A stretch of 64,000 nucleotides of DNA, taken from Paramacrobiotus metropolitanus (lineage: Eukaryota; Tardigrada; Eutardigrada; Parachela; Macrobiotidae). The notes below the pieces were generated by a model that saw nothing but the letters and a program-made list of their open reading frames with translations, did not search any database and was not told where the DNA came from. The stretch covers positions 1,240,001 through 1,304,000 of the forward strand of contig NW_026570239.1 in the NCBI RefSeq assembly GCF_019649055.1. The letters are read 5' to 3'. The stretch's first letter is position 1. Every line of letters begins with the position of its first letter. Positions 1 through 14,500 of this stretch are shown here, piece by piece. The position numbers and the translations under genes are program-made.

Positions 1-3000
1 CCTTTTTCATATCCAGGTTTAAATCGTTTTCCATCACTTTCCGTTTGCGAGGGAATCGCTGATAATTTCTAGAATCATTAACAAAAGTTAACAACGATAT
101 CAAAGAAATCAAACGCTTCTTTAGAAAATGACGGCATTTTTTAAAGTCACATAAATTTCTAGTTTCGCATGGTTTTTCATTGACTATTGTGAGCAAAAGC
201 AACGCTGTGAGCTTCCGAGACCATTCAACTGAAGGCAACAACGTTGAAAAACACAACCCGGACTTTTGAAAAAAAGGACGGAATTTTTTCCTAGCAAGTG
301 AATTTCGAAATTCAAATGGTTTATCAATAAAGTTTGAGGCAAGATCAGTCCAGCGAGCTTTCGAGATCATACAACTTTAGGAAGCATAGTTAAAAATCAC
401 ATGCTGGAGTTCTCAAAACATTGACGGCATTTTTTTCTACGACCTGACATTTTCAAACAATAGCTAGTAGACGATAGTTCTTCAACTAATTTTTTCATAT
501 CCAGGTATGAATCATTTTCCATCACTTTCCGTTTGCGAGGGAACCGCTGATAATTTCTAAAATCAATAACAAAAGCAAACAACGTTATCGAAGATATCAC
601 ATGCTTCTTTAAAAAATGACGGTATGTTTTTGTATCACATACAGTTCTAGTTTCGCTGGTGTTTTTCAAATTTTAAATGGTGTTTCATTGACGTTTGACA
701 GCAAAATCAGTCCAGCAAGCTTCCGAGTTCATACAACTATAGGAAACATAGGTAAAAATCACATGCTGGATTTCGCAGAAAAAATGACAGCATTTTTTTC
801 TAGCCAGTGATTTTCCGGATTCAAATGGTGTTTCATTGACGTTTGACAGCAAAATCAGTTCCGCAAGCTTTCGAGATCATGCAACTATAGGAAACATAGG
901 CAAAAATCACATGCTGGATTTCGCAAAAAAATGACGGAATTTTTTTCTAGCAAGTGAATTTCAAAATTCAAGTGTTGGTTCAATGACTTTTGACAGCAAA
1001 ATCAGTCCAGCAAGCTTCTGAGATCACACAACAATATGAAACATAGTTATAACTCACATGCTGAAGTTTTCAAAAAAACGACAGCATTTTTTTCTACGAC
1101 CTGACATTTTAAGACTATGGCTAGTAGACGATAGTTGTTCAATTCCTTTTTTCATATCCAGGTATGAATCGTTTTCCATCACTTTCCGTTTGCGAGGGAA
1201 CCGCTGATAATTTCTAAAATCAATAACAAAAGCAAACAACGTTATCAAGGATATCACATGCTTCTTTAAAAAATGACGGCATTTTTTGGTGTCACATAAA
1301 TTTCTAGTTTCGCATGGTTTTTTGTTGGCGATTGTGTGCAAAAGCAACCCTGTGAGCTTCCGAGACCATTCAACTGCAGGTAACAACGTTGACAAACACA
1401 ATCGGACTTTTAAAAAAAATGACGGCATTTTTTCTAGCCAGTGATTTTCAAGATTCAAATGGTGATTCATTGACGTTTGACAGCAAAATCAGTCCAGCAA
1501 GCTTTCGAGATCATACAACAATAGAAAACATAGTTGGAAATCACATGCTGGAGTTCTCAAAAAAATGACGGCATTTTTTTCTCCGACCTGACATTTTAAG
1601 ACTATGGCTAGTAGACGTTAGTTATTTTAATTCCTTTTTTCATCTCCAGGGATGGATCGTTCTCCATCACTTTTCGTTTGCGAGGGAACCGCTAATATTT
1701 TCTAAAATCATCAACAAAAGCAAACAACGTTATCGAAGTTATCACATGCTTCTTTAAAAAATGACGGCATTTTTCGGTGTCACATAAATTTCTAGTTTCG
1801 CATGGTTTTTTGTTGGCGATTGTGTGCAAAAGCAACCCTGTGAGCTTCCGAGACCATTCAACTGCAGGTAACAACGTTGACAAACACAACCCGGACTTTT
1901 GAAAAAAATGACGGCATTTTTTTCTAGCCAGTGATTTTCAAGATTCAATTGGTGCTTCATTGACGTTTGACAGCAAAATCAGTTCAGCAAGCTTTCGAGA
2001 TCATACAACTATAGGAAACATAGGTAAAAATCACATGCTGGATTTCGCAAAAAAAATGACGGCATTTTTTTCTAGCAAGTGAATATCAAAATTCAAGTGT
2101 TGTTTCACTAACTTTCGACAGCAAAATCAGTCCAGCAAGCTTCCGAGATCATACAACAATAGGAAAAATAGTTAAAAATCACGTGCTGGAGTTCTCAAAA
2201 AAATGACAGCATTTTTTTCTCCGACCTGACATTTTAAGACTATGGCTAGTAGACGATAGTTGTTCAATTCCTTTTTTCATATCCAGGTATGAATCGTTTT
2301 CCATCACTTTTCGTTTGCGAGGGACCGCTGATAATTTCTAAAATCAATTACAAAAGCAAATAACATTGTCGAAGATATCACATGCTTCTTTAAAAAATGA
2401 CGGCATTATTGTATCACATAAATTTCTAGTTTCGCATGGTTTTTTGTTGACGATTGTGTCCAAAAGCAACCCTGTGAGCTTCCGAGACCATTCAACTGCA
2501 GGTAACAACGTTGAAAAACACAACCCGGACTTTTGAAAAAAATGACGGCATTTTTTTCTAGCCAGTGATTTTCAAGATTCAAATGGTGATTCATTGACGT
2601 TTGACAGCAAAATCAGTCCAGCAAGCTTTCGAGATCATACAACAATAGAAAACATAGTTGGAAATCACATGCTGGAGTTCTCAAAAAAATGACGGCATTT
2701 TTTTCTCCGACCTGACATTTTAAGACTATGGCTAGTAGACGTTAGTTATTTTAATTCCTTTTTTCATCTCCAGGGATGGATCGTTCTCCATCACTTTTCG
2801 TTTGCGAGGGAACCGCTAATATTTTCTAAAATCATCAACAAAAGCAAACAACGTTATCGAAGTTATCACATGCTTCTTTAAAAAATGACGGCATTTTTTG
2901 GTGTCACATAAATTTCTAGTTTCGCATGGTTTTTTGTTGGCGATTGTGTGCAAAAGCAACCCTGTGAGCTTCCGAGACCATTCAACTGCAGGTAACAACG

Positions 3001-4272
3001 TTGAAAAACACAACCCGGACTTTTGAAAAAAATGACGGCATTTTTTTCTAGCCAGTGATTTTCAAGATTTAAGTGGTGTTTCATTGACGTTTGACTGCAA
3101 AATCAGTTCCGCAAGCTTTCGAGATCATACAACTATAGGAAACATAGGTAAAAATCACATGCTGGATTTCGCAAAAAAAATGACGGCATTTTTTTCTAGC
3201 AAGTGAATATCAAAATTCAAGTGTTGTTTCACTAACTTTCGACAGCAAAATCAGTCCAGCAAGCTTCCGAGATCATACAACAATAGGAAAAATAGTTAAA
3301 AATCACGTGCTGGAGTTCTCAAAAAATGACAGCATTTTTTCTCCGACCTGACATTTTAAGACTATGGCTAGTAGACGATAGTTGTTCAATTCCTTTTTTC
3401 ATATCCAGGTATGAATCGTTTTCCATCACTTTCCGTTTGCGAGGAACCGCTGATAATTTCTAAAATCAATTACAAAAGCAAATAACATTGTCGAAGATAT
3501 CACATGCTTCTTTAAAAAATGACGGCATTATTGTATCACATAAATTTCTAGTTTCGCATGGTTTTTTGTTGACGATTGTGTCCAAAAGCAACCCTGTGAG
3601 CTTCCGAGACCATTCAACTGCAGGTAACAACGTTGACAAACACAATTCGGTCTTTTGAAAAAAATGACGGCATTTTTTCTAGCCAGTGATTTTCAAGATT
3701 CAAATGGTGTTTCATTGACGTTTGACAGCAAAATCAGCTCAGCAAGCTTTCGAGATCATACAACAATAAAAAACATTGTTAAAAATCACATGCTGGAGTT
3801 CTCAAAAAAATGACGGCATTTTTTTCTCCGACCTGACATTTTAAGACTATGGCTAGTAGACGATAGTTGTTCAATTCCTTTTTTCATATCCAGGTATGAA
3901 TCGTTTTCCATCATTTTCCGTTTGCAAGGGAACCGCTGATAATTTCTAAAATCAGTTACAAAAGCAAATAACATTGTCGAAGATATCACATGCTTCTTTA
4001 AAAAATGACGGCATTATTGTATCACATAAATTTCTAGTTCCGCATGGTTTTTTGTTGACGATTGTGTGCAAATGGAAACCCTGTGGTCTTCCGAGACCAT
4101 TCAACTGCAGGTAAAACCGTTGACAAACACAATTCGGACTTTTGAAAAAAATGACGGCATTTTTTCTAGCCAGTGATTTTCAAGATTCAAGTGTTGTTTC
4201 ATTAACTTTCGATAGCAAAATCAGTCCAGCGAGCTTCCGAGATCATACAACAATAGGAAACATAGTTAAAAA

Positions 4273-7200
4273 TCACATGCTGGAGTTCTCAAAAAAATGA
4301 CGGAATTTTTTTCTCCGACCTGACATTTTAAGACTATGGCTAGTAGACGATAGTTGTTCAATTCCTTTTTTCATATCCAGGTATGAATCGTTTTCCATCA
4401 CTTTCCGTTTGCGAGGGAACCGCTGATAATTTCTAAAATCAATTACAAAAGCAAATAACATTGTCGAAGATATCACATGCTTCTTTAAAAAATGACGGCA
4501 TTATTGTATCACATAAATTTCTAGTTTCGCATGGTTTTTTGTTGACGATTGTGTGCAAAAGCAACCCTGTGAGCTTCCGAGACCATTCAACTGCAGGTAA
4601 CAACGTTGACAAACACAATTCGGACTTTTGAAAAAAATGACGGCATTTTTTCTAGCCAGTGATTTTCAAGATTCAAATGGTGTTTCATTGACGTTTGACA
4701 GCAAAATCAGTTCAGCAAGCTTTCGAGATCATACAACAATAGAAAACATAGTTAGAAATCACATGCTGGAGTTCTCAAAAAAATGACGGCATTTTTTTCT
4801 CCGACCTGACATTTTAAGACTATGGCTAGTAGACGATAATTGTTCAATTCCTTTTTTCATATCCAGAAATGAATCGTTTTCCATCACTTTCTGGTTGCGA
4901 GGGAACCGCGGATAATTTCTAAAATCAATAACAAAAGCAAACAACGTTATCGAAGATATCACATGCTTCTTTAAAAAATGACGGAATTTTTTGTATCACA
5001 TAACTTTCTAGTTCCGCATGGTTTTTTGTTGACGATTGTGAGCAAATGGAAACCCTGTGAGCTTCCGAGACCATTCAACTGCAGGTAAACCGTTGACAAA
5101 CACAATTCGGACTTTTGAAAAAAATGACGGCATTTTTTCTAGCCAGTGATTTTCAAGATTCAATTGGTGCTTCATTGACGTTTGACAGCAAAATCAGTTC
5201 AGCAAGCTTTCGAGATCATACAACTATAGGAAACATAGGTAAAAATCACATGCTGGATTTCGCAAAAAAATCACGGCATTTTTTTCTAGCAAGTGAATTT
5301 CAAAATTCAAGTGTTGTTTCATTAACTTTCGACAGCAAAATCAGTCCAGCGAGCTTCCGAGATCATACAACAATAGGAAACATAGTTAAAAATCACATGC
5401 TGGAGTTCTCAAAAAAATGACGGAATTTTTTTCTCCGACCTGACATTTTAAGACTATGGCTAGTAGACGATAGTTGTTCAATTCCTTTTTTCATATCCAG
5501 GTATGAATCGTTTTCCATCACTTTCCGTTTGCAAGGGAACCGCTGATAATTTCTAAAATCAATAACAGCAAACAACGTTATCGAAGATATCACATGCTTC
5601 TTTAAAAAATGACGGCATTTTTTGTATCACATAACTTTCTAGTTCCGCATGGTTTTTTGTTGACGATTGTGAGCAAATGGAAACCCTGTGAGCTTCCGAG
5701 ACCATTCAACTGCAGGTAACAACGTTGACAAACACAATTCGGACTTTTGAAAAAAATGACGGCATTTTTTCTAGCCAGTGATTTTCAAGATTCAAATGGT
5801 GTTTCATTGACGTTTGACAGCAAAATCAGTTCAGCAAACTTTCGAGATCATACAACAATAGAAAACATAGTTAGAAATCACATGCTGGAGTTCTCAAAAA
5901 AATGACGGCACTTTTTTCTCCGACCTGACATTTTAAGACTATGGCTAGTAGACGATAATTGTTCAATTCCTTTTTTCATATCCAGGAATGAATCGTTTTC
6001 CATCACTTTCTGGTTGCGAGGGAACCGCGGATAATTTCTAAAATCAATAACAAAAGCAAACAACGTTATCGAAGATATCACATGCTTCTTTAAAAAATGA
6101 CGGCATTTTTTGTATCACATAACTTTCTAGTTCCGCATGGTTTTTTGTTGACGATTGTGAGCAAATGGAAACCCTGTGAGCTTCCGAGACCATTCAACTG
6201 CAGGTAAACCGTTGACAAACACAATTCGGACTTTTGAAAAAAATGACGGCATTTTTTCTAGCCAGTGATTTTCAAGATTCAATTGGTGCTTCATTGACGT
6301 TTGACAGCAAAATCAGTTCAGCAAGCTTTCGAGATCATACAACTATAGGAAACATAGGTAAAAATCACATGCTGGATTTCGCAAAAAAATCACGGCATTT
6401 TTTTCTAGCAAGTGAATTTCAAAATTCAAGTGTTGTTTCATTAACTTTCGACAGCAAAATCAGTCCAGCGGGCTTCCGAGATCATACAACAATAGGAAAC
6501 ATAGTTAAAAATCACATGCTGGAGTTCTCAAAAAAATGACGGAATTTTTTTCTCCGACCTGACATTTTAAGACTATGGCTAATAGACGATAGTTGTTCAA
6601 TTCCTTTTTTCATATCCAGGTATGAATCGTTTTCCATCACTTTCCGTTTGCAAGGGAACCGCTGATAATTTCTAAAATCAATAACAAAAGCAAACAACGT
6701 TATCGAAGATATCACATGCTTCTTTAAAAAATGACGGCATTTTTTGTATCACATAACTTTCTAGTTCCGCATGGTTTTTTGTTGACGATTGTGAGCAAAT
6801 GGAAACCCTGTGAGCTTCCGAGACCATTCAACTGCAGGTAACAACGTTGACAAACACAATTCGGACTTTTGAAAAAATGACGGCATTTTTTTCTAGCCAG
6901 TGATTTTCAAGATTCAAATGGTGTTTCATTGACGTTTGACAGCAAAATCAGTTCAGCAAACTTTCGAGATCATACAACAATAGAAAACATAGTTAGAAAT
7001 CACATGCTGGAGTTCTCAAAAAAATGACGGCACTTTTTTCTCCGACCTGACATTTTAAGACTATGGCTAGTAGACGATAATTGTTCAATTCCTTTTTTCA
7101 TATCCAGGAATGAATCGTTTTCCATCACTTTCTGGTTGCGAGGGAACCGCGGATAATTTCTAAAATCAATAACAAAAGCAAACAACGTTATCGAAGATAT

Positions 7201-8300
7201 CACATGCTTCTTTAAAAAATGACGGCATTTTTTGTATCACATAACTTTCTAGTTCCGCATGGTTTTTTGTTGACGATTGTGAGCAAATGGAAACCCTGTG
7301 AGCTTCCGAGACCATTCAACTGCAGGTAACAACGTTGACAAACACAATTCGGACTTTTGAAAAAAATGACGGCATTTTCTTCTAGCCAGTGATTTTCAAG
7401 ATTCAATTGGTGTTTCATTAACGTTTGACAGCAAAATCAGTTCAGCAGGCTTTCGAGATCATACAACTATAGAAAACATAGCTAAAAATCACATGCTGGA
7501 TTTCGCAAAAAAATCACGGCATTTTTTTCTAGCAAGTGAATTTCAAAATTCAAGTGTTGTTTCATTAACTTTCGACAGCAAAATCAGTCCAGCAAGCTTC
7601 CGAGATCATACAACAATAGGAAACATAGTTAAAAATCACATGCTGGAGTTCTCAAAAAAATGACGGAATTTTTTTCTCCGACCTGACATTTTAAGACTAT
7701 GGCTAATAGACGATAGTTGTTCAATTCCTTTTTTCATATCCAGGTATGAATCGTTTTCCATCACTTTCCGTTTGCAAGGGAACCGCTGATAATTTCTAAA
7801 ATCAATAACAAAAGCAAACAACGTTATCGAAGATATCACATGCTTCTTTAAAAAATGACGGCATTTTTTTGTATCACATAACTTTCTAGTTCACCATGGT
7901 TTTTTGTTGACGATTGTGTGCAAATGGAAACCCTGTGAGCCTCCGAGACCATTCAACTGCAGGTAACAACGTTGACAAACACAATTCGGACTTTTGAAAA
8001 AAATGACGGCATTTTCTTCTAGCCAGTGATTTTCAAGATTCAATTGGTGTTTCATTAACGTTTGACAGCAAAATCAGTTCAGCAGGCTTTCGAGATCATA
8101 CAACTATAGGAAACATAGCTAAAAATCACATGCTGGATTTCGCAAAAAAATCACGGCATTTTTTTCTAGCAAGTAAATTTCAAAATTCAAGTGTTGTTTC
8201 ATTAACTTTCGACAGCAAAATCAGTCCAGCAAGCTTCCGAGATCATACAACAATAGGAAACATAGTTAAAAAGCACATGCTGGAGTTCTCAAAAAAATGA
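4273..8300 (+). repeat. Higher-order repeat of about 1.12 kb
   Basis: Here an A-B-C unit (about 487 bp) alternates with an A-B-C-C' unit (about 635 bp). Equivalent A modules recur at offsets of 1,119 to 1,124 bp (for example near 4,759, 5,878 and 7,000, and near 5,393, 6,512 and 7,636). Each subset shares private variants: the A copies near 4,759, 5,878 and 7,000 share CTGGTTGCGAGGG and CCGCGGATAA, while those near 5,393, 6,512 and 7,636 share CCGTTTGCAAGGG. This is the signature of amplification of a multi-module unit rather than of single monomers. Confidence 0.9.
4783..5417 (+). repeat. Representative A-B-C-C' unit of the array
   Basis: This copy shows the module boundaries clearly, measured from one ATGACGG-type linker to the next: A from 4,783 to 4,978 (195 bp), B from 4,978 to 5,124 (146 bp), C from 5,124 to 5,270 (146 bp), C' from 5,270 to 5,417 (147 bp). 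The C to C' linker carries the variant ATCACGGCATT instead of ATGACGGCATT. B and C are related to each other: both have CTAG near the start, TTGACG followed by an AGCAAA block, then AGCTTCCGAGA followed by CAT or CCATTCAAC, and an AT-rich end. A shares with C only the end region (ATCACATGCT, then TTCT and the A-tract). Confidence 0.9.
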
Positions 8301-9179
8301 CGGCATTTTTTTCTCCGACCTGACAGTTTAAGACTATGGCTAGTAGACGATAGTTGTTCAATTCCTTTTTTCATATCCAGGAATGAATCGTTTTCCATCA
8401 CTTTCCGGTTGCGAGGGAACCGCTGATAATTTCTAAAATCAATAACAAAAGCAAACAACGTTATCGAAGATATCACATGCTTCTTTAAAAAATGACGGCA
8501 TTTTTTGTATCACATAATTTTCTAGTTCTGCATGGTTTTTTGTTGACGATTGTGTGCAAATGGAAACCCTGTGAGCTTCGGAGACCATTCAACTGCAGGT
8601 AAAACCGTTGACAAACACAATTCGGACTTTTGAAAAAAATGACGGCATTTTTTCTAGCCAGTGATTTTCAAGATTCAAATGGTGTTTCATTGACGTTTGA
8701 CAGCAAAATCAGTTCAGCAAGCTTTCGAGATCATACAACAATAGAAAACATAGTTAGAAATCACATGCTGGAGTTCTCAAAAAAATGACGGCATTTTTTT
8801 CTCCGACCTGACAGTTTAAGACTATGGCTAGTAGACGATAGTTGTTCAATTCCTTTTTTCATATCCAGGAATGAATCGTTTTCCATCACTCTCCGGTTGC
8901 GAGGGAACCGCTGATAATTTCTAAAATCAATAACAAAAGCAAGCAACGTTATCAAAGATATCACATGCTTCTTTAAAAAATGACGGCATTTTTTTGTATC
9001 ACATAACTTTCTAGTTCACCCTGATTTTTTGTTGACGATTGTGTGCAAATGGAAACCCTGTGAGCCTCCGAGACCATTCAACTGCAGGTAAAACCGTTGA
9101 CAAACACAATTCGGACTTTTAAAAAAAATGACGGCATTTTCTTCTAGCCAGTGATTTTCAAGATTCAATTGGTGTTTAA

Positions 9180-11230
9180 TTGACGTTTGATAGCAAAATC
9201 AGTTCAGCAAGCTTTCGAGATCATACAACTATAGGAAACATAGGTAAAAATCACATGCTGGATTTCGCAAAAAAATCAAGGCATTTTTTTCTAGCAATTG
9301 AATTTCAAAATTCAAGTGTTGTTTCATTAACTTTCGACAGCAAAATCAGTTCAGCAAGCTTTCGAGATAATACAACAATAGAAAACATAGTTAGAAATCA
9401 CATGCTGGAGTTCTCAAAAAATGACGGCATTTTTTTCTCCGACCTGACAGTTTAAGACTATGGCTAGTAGACGATAGTTGTTCAATTCCTTTTTCATATC
9501 CAGGAATGAATCGTTTTCCATCACTCTCCGGTTGCGAGGAACCGCTGATAATTTCTAAAATCAATAACAAAAGCAAGCAACGTTATCGAAGATATCACAT
9601 GCTTCTTTAAAAAATGACGGCATTTTTTGTATCACATAACTTTCTAGTTCACCATGGTTTTTGTTGACGATTGTGTGCAAATGGAAACCCTGTGAGCCTC
9701 CGAGACCATTCAACTGCAGGTAACAACGTTGACAAACACAATTCGGACTTTTGAAAAAATGACGGCATTTTTCTTCTAGCCAGTGATTTTCAAGATTCAA
9801 TTGGTGTTTCATTGACGTTTGACAGCAAAATCAGTTCAGCAGGCTTTCGAGATCATACAACAATAGGAAACATAGCTAAAAATCACATGCTGGATTTCGC
9901 AAAAAATCACGGCATTTTTTTCTAGCAAGTGAATTTCAAAATTCAAGGGTTGTTTCATTAACTTTCGACAGCAAAATCAGTCCAGCAAGCTTCCGAGATC
10001 ATACAACAATAGGAAACATAGTTAAAAATCACATGCTGGAGTTCTCAAAAAAATGACGGCATTTTTTTCTCCGACCTGACAGTTTAAGACTATGGCTAGT
10101 AGACGATAGTTGTTCAATTCCTTTTTTCATATCCAGGAATGAATCGTTTTCCATCACTTTCCGGTTGCGAGGAACCGCTGATAATTTCTAAAATCAATAA
10201 CAAAAGCAAACAACGTTATCGAAGATATCACATGCTTCTTTAAAAAATGACGGCATTTTTTGTATCACATAATTTTCTAGTTCTGCATGGTTTTTTGTTG
10301 ACGATTGTGTGCAAATGGAAACCCTGTGAGCTTCGGAGACCATTCAACTGCAGGTAAAACCGTTGACAAACACAATTCGGACTTTTAAAAAAAATGACGG
10401 CATTTTCTTCTAGCCAGTGATTTTCAAGATTCAATTGGTGTTTAATTGACGTTTGATAGCAAAATCAGTTCAGCAAGCTTTCGAGATCATACAACTATAG
10501 GAAACATAGCTAAAAATCACATGCTGGATTTCGCAAAAAAATCACGGCATTTTTTTCTAGCAAGTGAATTTCAAAATTCAAGTGTTGTTTCATTAACTTT
10601 CGACAGCAAAATCAGTCCAGCAAGCTTCTGAGATCATACAACAATAGGAAACATAGCTAAAAATCACATGCTGGATTTCGCAAAAAAATCACGGCATTTT
10701 TCTCTAGCAAGTGAATTTCCAAATTCAAGTGTTGTTTCATTAACTTTCGACAGCAAAATCAGCCCAGCAAGCTTCTGAGATCATACAACAATAGGAAACA
10801 TAGCTAAAAATCACATGTTGGAGTTCCCAAAAAAATGACGGCATTTTTTTCTCCGACCTGACAGTTTAAGACTATGGCTAGTAGACGATAGTTGTTCAAT
10901 TCCTTTTTTCATATCCAGGAATGAATCGTTTTCCATCACTTTCCGGTTGCGAGAAACCGCTGATAATTTCTAAAATCAATAACAAAAGCAAACAACGTTA
11001 TCGAAGATATCACATGCTTCTTTAAAAAATGACGGCATTTTTTGTATCACATAACTTTCTAGTTCTGCATGGTTTTTTGTTGACGATTGTGTGCAAACGG
11101 AAACCCTGTGAGCTTCGGAGACCATTCAACTGCAGGTAGAACCGTTGACAAACACGATTCGGACTTTTGAAAAAAATGACGGCATTTTCTTCTAGCCAGT
11201 GATTTTCAAGATTCAATTGGTGTTTCATTG
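9180..11230 (+). repeat. Array segment duplicated 7.7 kb away (copy 1)
   Basis: The segment matches about 16,893-18,950 at a constant offset of 7,713 to 7,719 bp, with the same order of variant modules. Shared rare variants include AATTGACGTTTGATAGC near 9,180 and 16,893, TCTCTAGCAAG near 10,700 and 18,420, CATGTTGGAGTTCCC near 10,815 and 18,535, and a gapped A module GTTGCGAGAAACC near 10,945 and 18,665. A few differences exist, for example CAAGGGTTG against CAAGTGTTG. Ends are approximate. Confidence 0.75.
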
Positions 11231-11272
11231 ACGTTTGATAGCAAAATCAGTTCAGTAAGCTTTCGAGATCAT

Positions 11273-11566
11273 ACAACTATAGGAAACATAGGTAAAAATC
11301 ACGTGCTGGATTTCGCAAAAAAATCACGGCATTTTTTTCTAGCAAGTGAATTTCAAAGTTAAAGTGTTGTTTCATTAACTTTCGACAGCAAAATCAGTCC
11401 AGCAAGCTTCTGAGATCATACAACTATAGGAAACATAGGTAAAAATCACGTGCTGGATTTCGCAAAAAAATCACGGCATTTTTTTCTAGCAAGTGAATTT
11501 CAAAGTTAAAGTGTTGTTTCATTAACTTTCGACAGCAAAATCAGTCCAGCAAGCTTCTGAGATCAT
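11273..11566 (+). repeat. Tandem doublet of one C' monomer
   Basis: A C' monomer of about 147 bp, marked by ATCACGTGCTGG and by CAAAGTTAAAG, occurs twice in a row with no visible difference. The same doublet is seen again at about 14,741-15,030. It lengthens the distance between the flanking A modules to roughly 0.92 kb. It is direct evidence of very recent single-monomer duplication inside the array, followed by spread of the doublet to a second site. Confidence 0.85.
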
Positions 11567-14500
11567 ACAACAATAGGAAACATAGCTAAAAATCACATGC
11601 TGGATTTCGCAAAAAAATCACGGCATTTTTCTCTAGCAAGTGAATTTCCAAATTCAAGTGTTGTTTCATTAACTTTCGACAGCAAAATCAGCCCAGCAAG
11701 CTTCTGAGATCATACAACAATAGGAAACATAGCTAAAAATCACATGCTGGAGTTCTCAAAAAAATGACGGCATTTTTTTCTCCGACCTGACAGTTTAAGA
11801 CTATGGCTAGTAGACGATAGTTGTTCAATTCCTTTTTTCATATCCAGGAATGAATCGTTTTCCATCACTTTCCGGTTGCGAGGGAACCGCTGATAATTTC
11901 TAAAATCAATAACAAAAGCAAGCAACGTTATCGAAGATATCACATGCTTCTTTAAAAAATGACGGCATTTTTTTGTATCACATAACTTTCTAGTTCACCA
12001 TGATTTTTTGTTGACGATTGTGTGCAAATGGAAACCCTGTGAGCTTCGGAGACCATTCAACTGCAGGTAAAACCGTTGACAAACACAATTCGGACTTTTG
12101 AAAAAAATGACGGCATTTTCTTCTAGCCAGTGATTTTCAAGATTCAATTGGTGTTTCATTGACGTTTGACAGCAAAATCAGTTCAGCAAGCTTTCGAGAT
12201 CATACAACTATAGGAAACATAGGTAAAAATCACATGCTGGATTTCGCAAAAAAATCACGGCATTTTTTTCTAGCAAGTGAATTTCAAAATTCAAGTGTTG
12301 TTTCATTAACTTTCGACAGCAAAATCAGTTCAGCAAGCTTTCGAGATCATACAACAATAGAAACATAGTTAGAAATCACATGCTGGAGTTCTCAAAAAAT
12401 GACGGCATTTTTTCTCCGACCTGACAGTTTAAGACTATGGCTAGTAGACGATAGTTGTTCAATTCCTTTTTCATATCCAGGAATGAATCGTTTTCCATCA
12501 CTCTCCGGTTGCGAGGGAACCGCTGATAATTTCTAAAATCAATAACAAAAGCAAGCAACGTTATCGAAGATATCACATGCTTCTTTAAAAATGACGGCAT
12601 TTTTTGTATCACATAACTTTCTAGTTCACCATGGTTTTTTGTTGACGATTGTGTGCAAATGGAAACCCTGTGAGCCTCCGAGACCATTCAACTGCAGGTA
12701 ACAACGTTGACAAACACAATTCGGACTTTTGAAAAAATGACGGCATTTTCTTCTAGCCAGTGATTTTCAAGATTCAATTGGTGTTTCATTGACGTTTGAC
12801 AGCAAAATCAGTTCAGCAGGCTTTCGAGATCATACAACAATAGGAAACATAGCTAAAATCACATGCTGGATTTCGCAAAAAAATCACGGCATTTTTTTCT
12901 AGCAAGTGAATTTCAAAATTCAAGGGTTGTTTCATTAACTTTCGACAGCAAAATCAGTCCAGCAAGCTTCCGAGATCATACAACAATAGGAAACATAGTT
13001 AAAAATCACATGCTGGAGTTCTCAAAAAATGACGGCATTTTTTCTCCGACCTGACAGTTTAAGACTATGGCTAGTAGACGATAGTTGTTCAATTCCTTTT
13101 TTCATATCCAGGAATGAATCGTTTTCCATCACTTTCCGGTTGCGAGGGAACCGCTGATAATTTCTAAAATCAATAACAAAAGCAAACAACGTTATCGAAG
13201 ATATCACATGCTTCTTTAAAAAATGACGGCATTTTTTGTATCACATAACGTTCTAGTTCTGCATGGTTTTTTGTTGACGATTGTGTGCAAATGGAAACCC
13301 TGTGAGCTTCGGAGACCATTCAACTGCAGGTAAAACCGTTGACAAACACAATTCGGACTTTTGAAAAAAATGACGGCATTTTCTTCTAGCCAGTGATTTT
13401 CAAGATTCAATTGGTGTTTCATTGACGTTTGACAGCAAAATCAGTTCAGCAAGCTTTCGAGATCATACAACTATAGGAAACATAGGTAAAAATCACATGC
13501 TGGATTTCGCAAAAAAAATCACGGCATTTTTTTCTAGCAATTGAATTTCAAAATTCAAGTGTTGTTTCATTAACTTTCGACAGCAAAATCAGTTCAGCAA
13601 GCTTTCGAGATAATACAACAATAGAAAACATAGTTAGAAATCACATGCTGGAGTTCTCAAAAAATGACGGCATTTTTTTCTCCGACCTGACAGTTTAAGA
13701 CTATGGCTAGTAGACGATAGTTGTTCAATTCCTTTTTTCATATCCAGGAATGAATCGTTTTCCATCACTCTCCGGTTGCGAGGGAACCGCTGATAATTTC
13801 TAAAATCAATAACAAAAGCAAGCAACGTTATCGAAGTAACACATGCTTCTTTAAAAAATGACGGCATTTTTTTGTATCACATAACTTTCTAGTTCACCAT
13901 GATTTTTTGTTGACGATTGTGTGCAAATGGAAACCCTGTGAGCCTCCGAGACCATTCAACTGCAGGTAACAACGTTGACAAACACAATTCGGACTTTTGA
14001 AAAAAATGACGGCATTTTCTTCTAGCCAGTGATTTTCAAGATTCAATTGGTGTTTCATTAACGTTTGACAGCAAAATCAGTTCAGCAGGCTTTCGAGATC
14101 ATACAACAATAGGAAACATAGCTAAAAATCACATGCTGGATTTCGCAAAAAAATCACGGCATTTTTTTCTAGCAAGTGAATTTCAAAATTCAAGTGTTGT
14201 TTCATTAACTTTCGACAGCAAAATCAGTCCAGCAAGCTTCCGAGATCATACAACAATAGGAAACATAGTTAAAAATCACATGCTGGAGTTCTCAAAAAAT
14301 GACGGCATTTTTTCTCCGACCTGACAGTTTAAGACTATGGCTAGTAGACGATAGTTGTTCAATTCCTTTTTTCATATCCAGGAATGAATCGTTTTCCATC
14401 ACTTTCCGGTTGCGAGGGAACCGCTGATAATTTCTAAAATCAATAACAAAAGCAAACAACGTTATCGAAGATATCACATGCTTCTTTAAAAAATGACGGC

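Noticed and set aside
5115-6539. 101-codon plus-strand frames across C and C' monomers
   Set aside because: They are the same satellite read in the other direction and depend on chance loss of stops in neighbouring monomers; equivalent copies nearby are closed.
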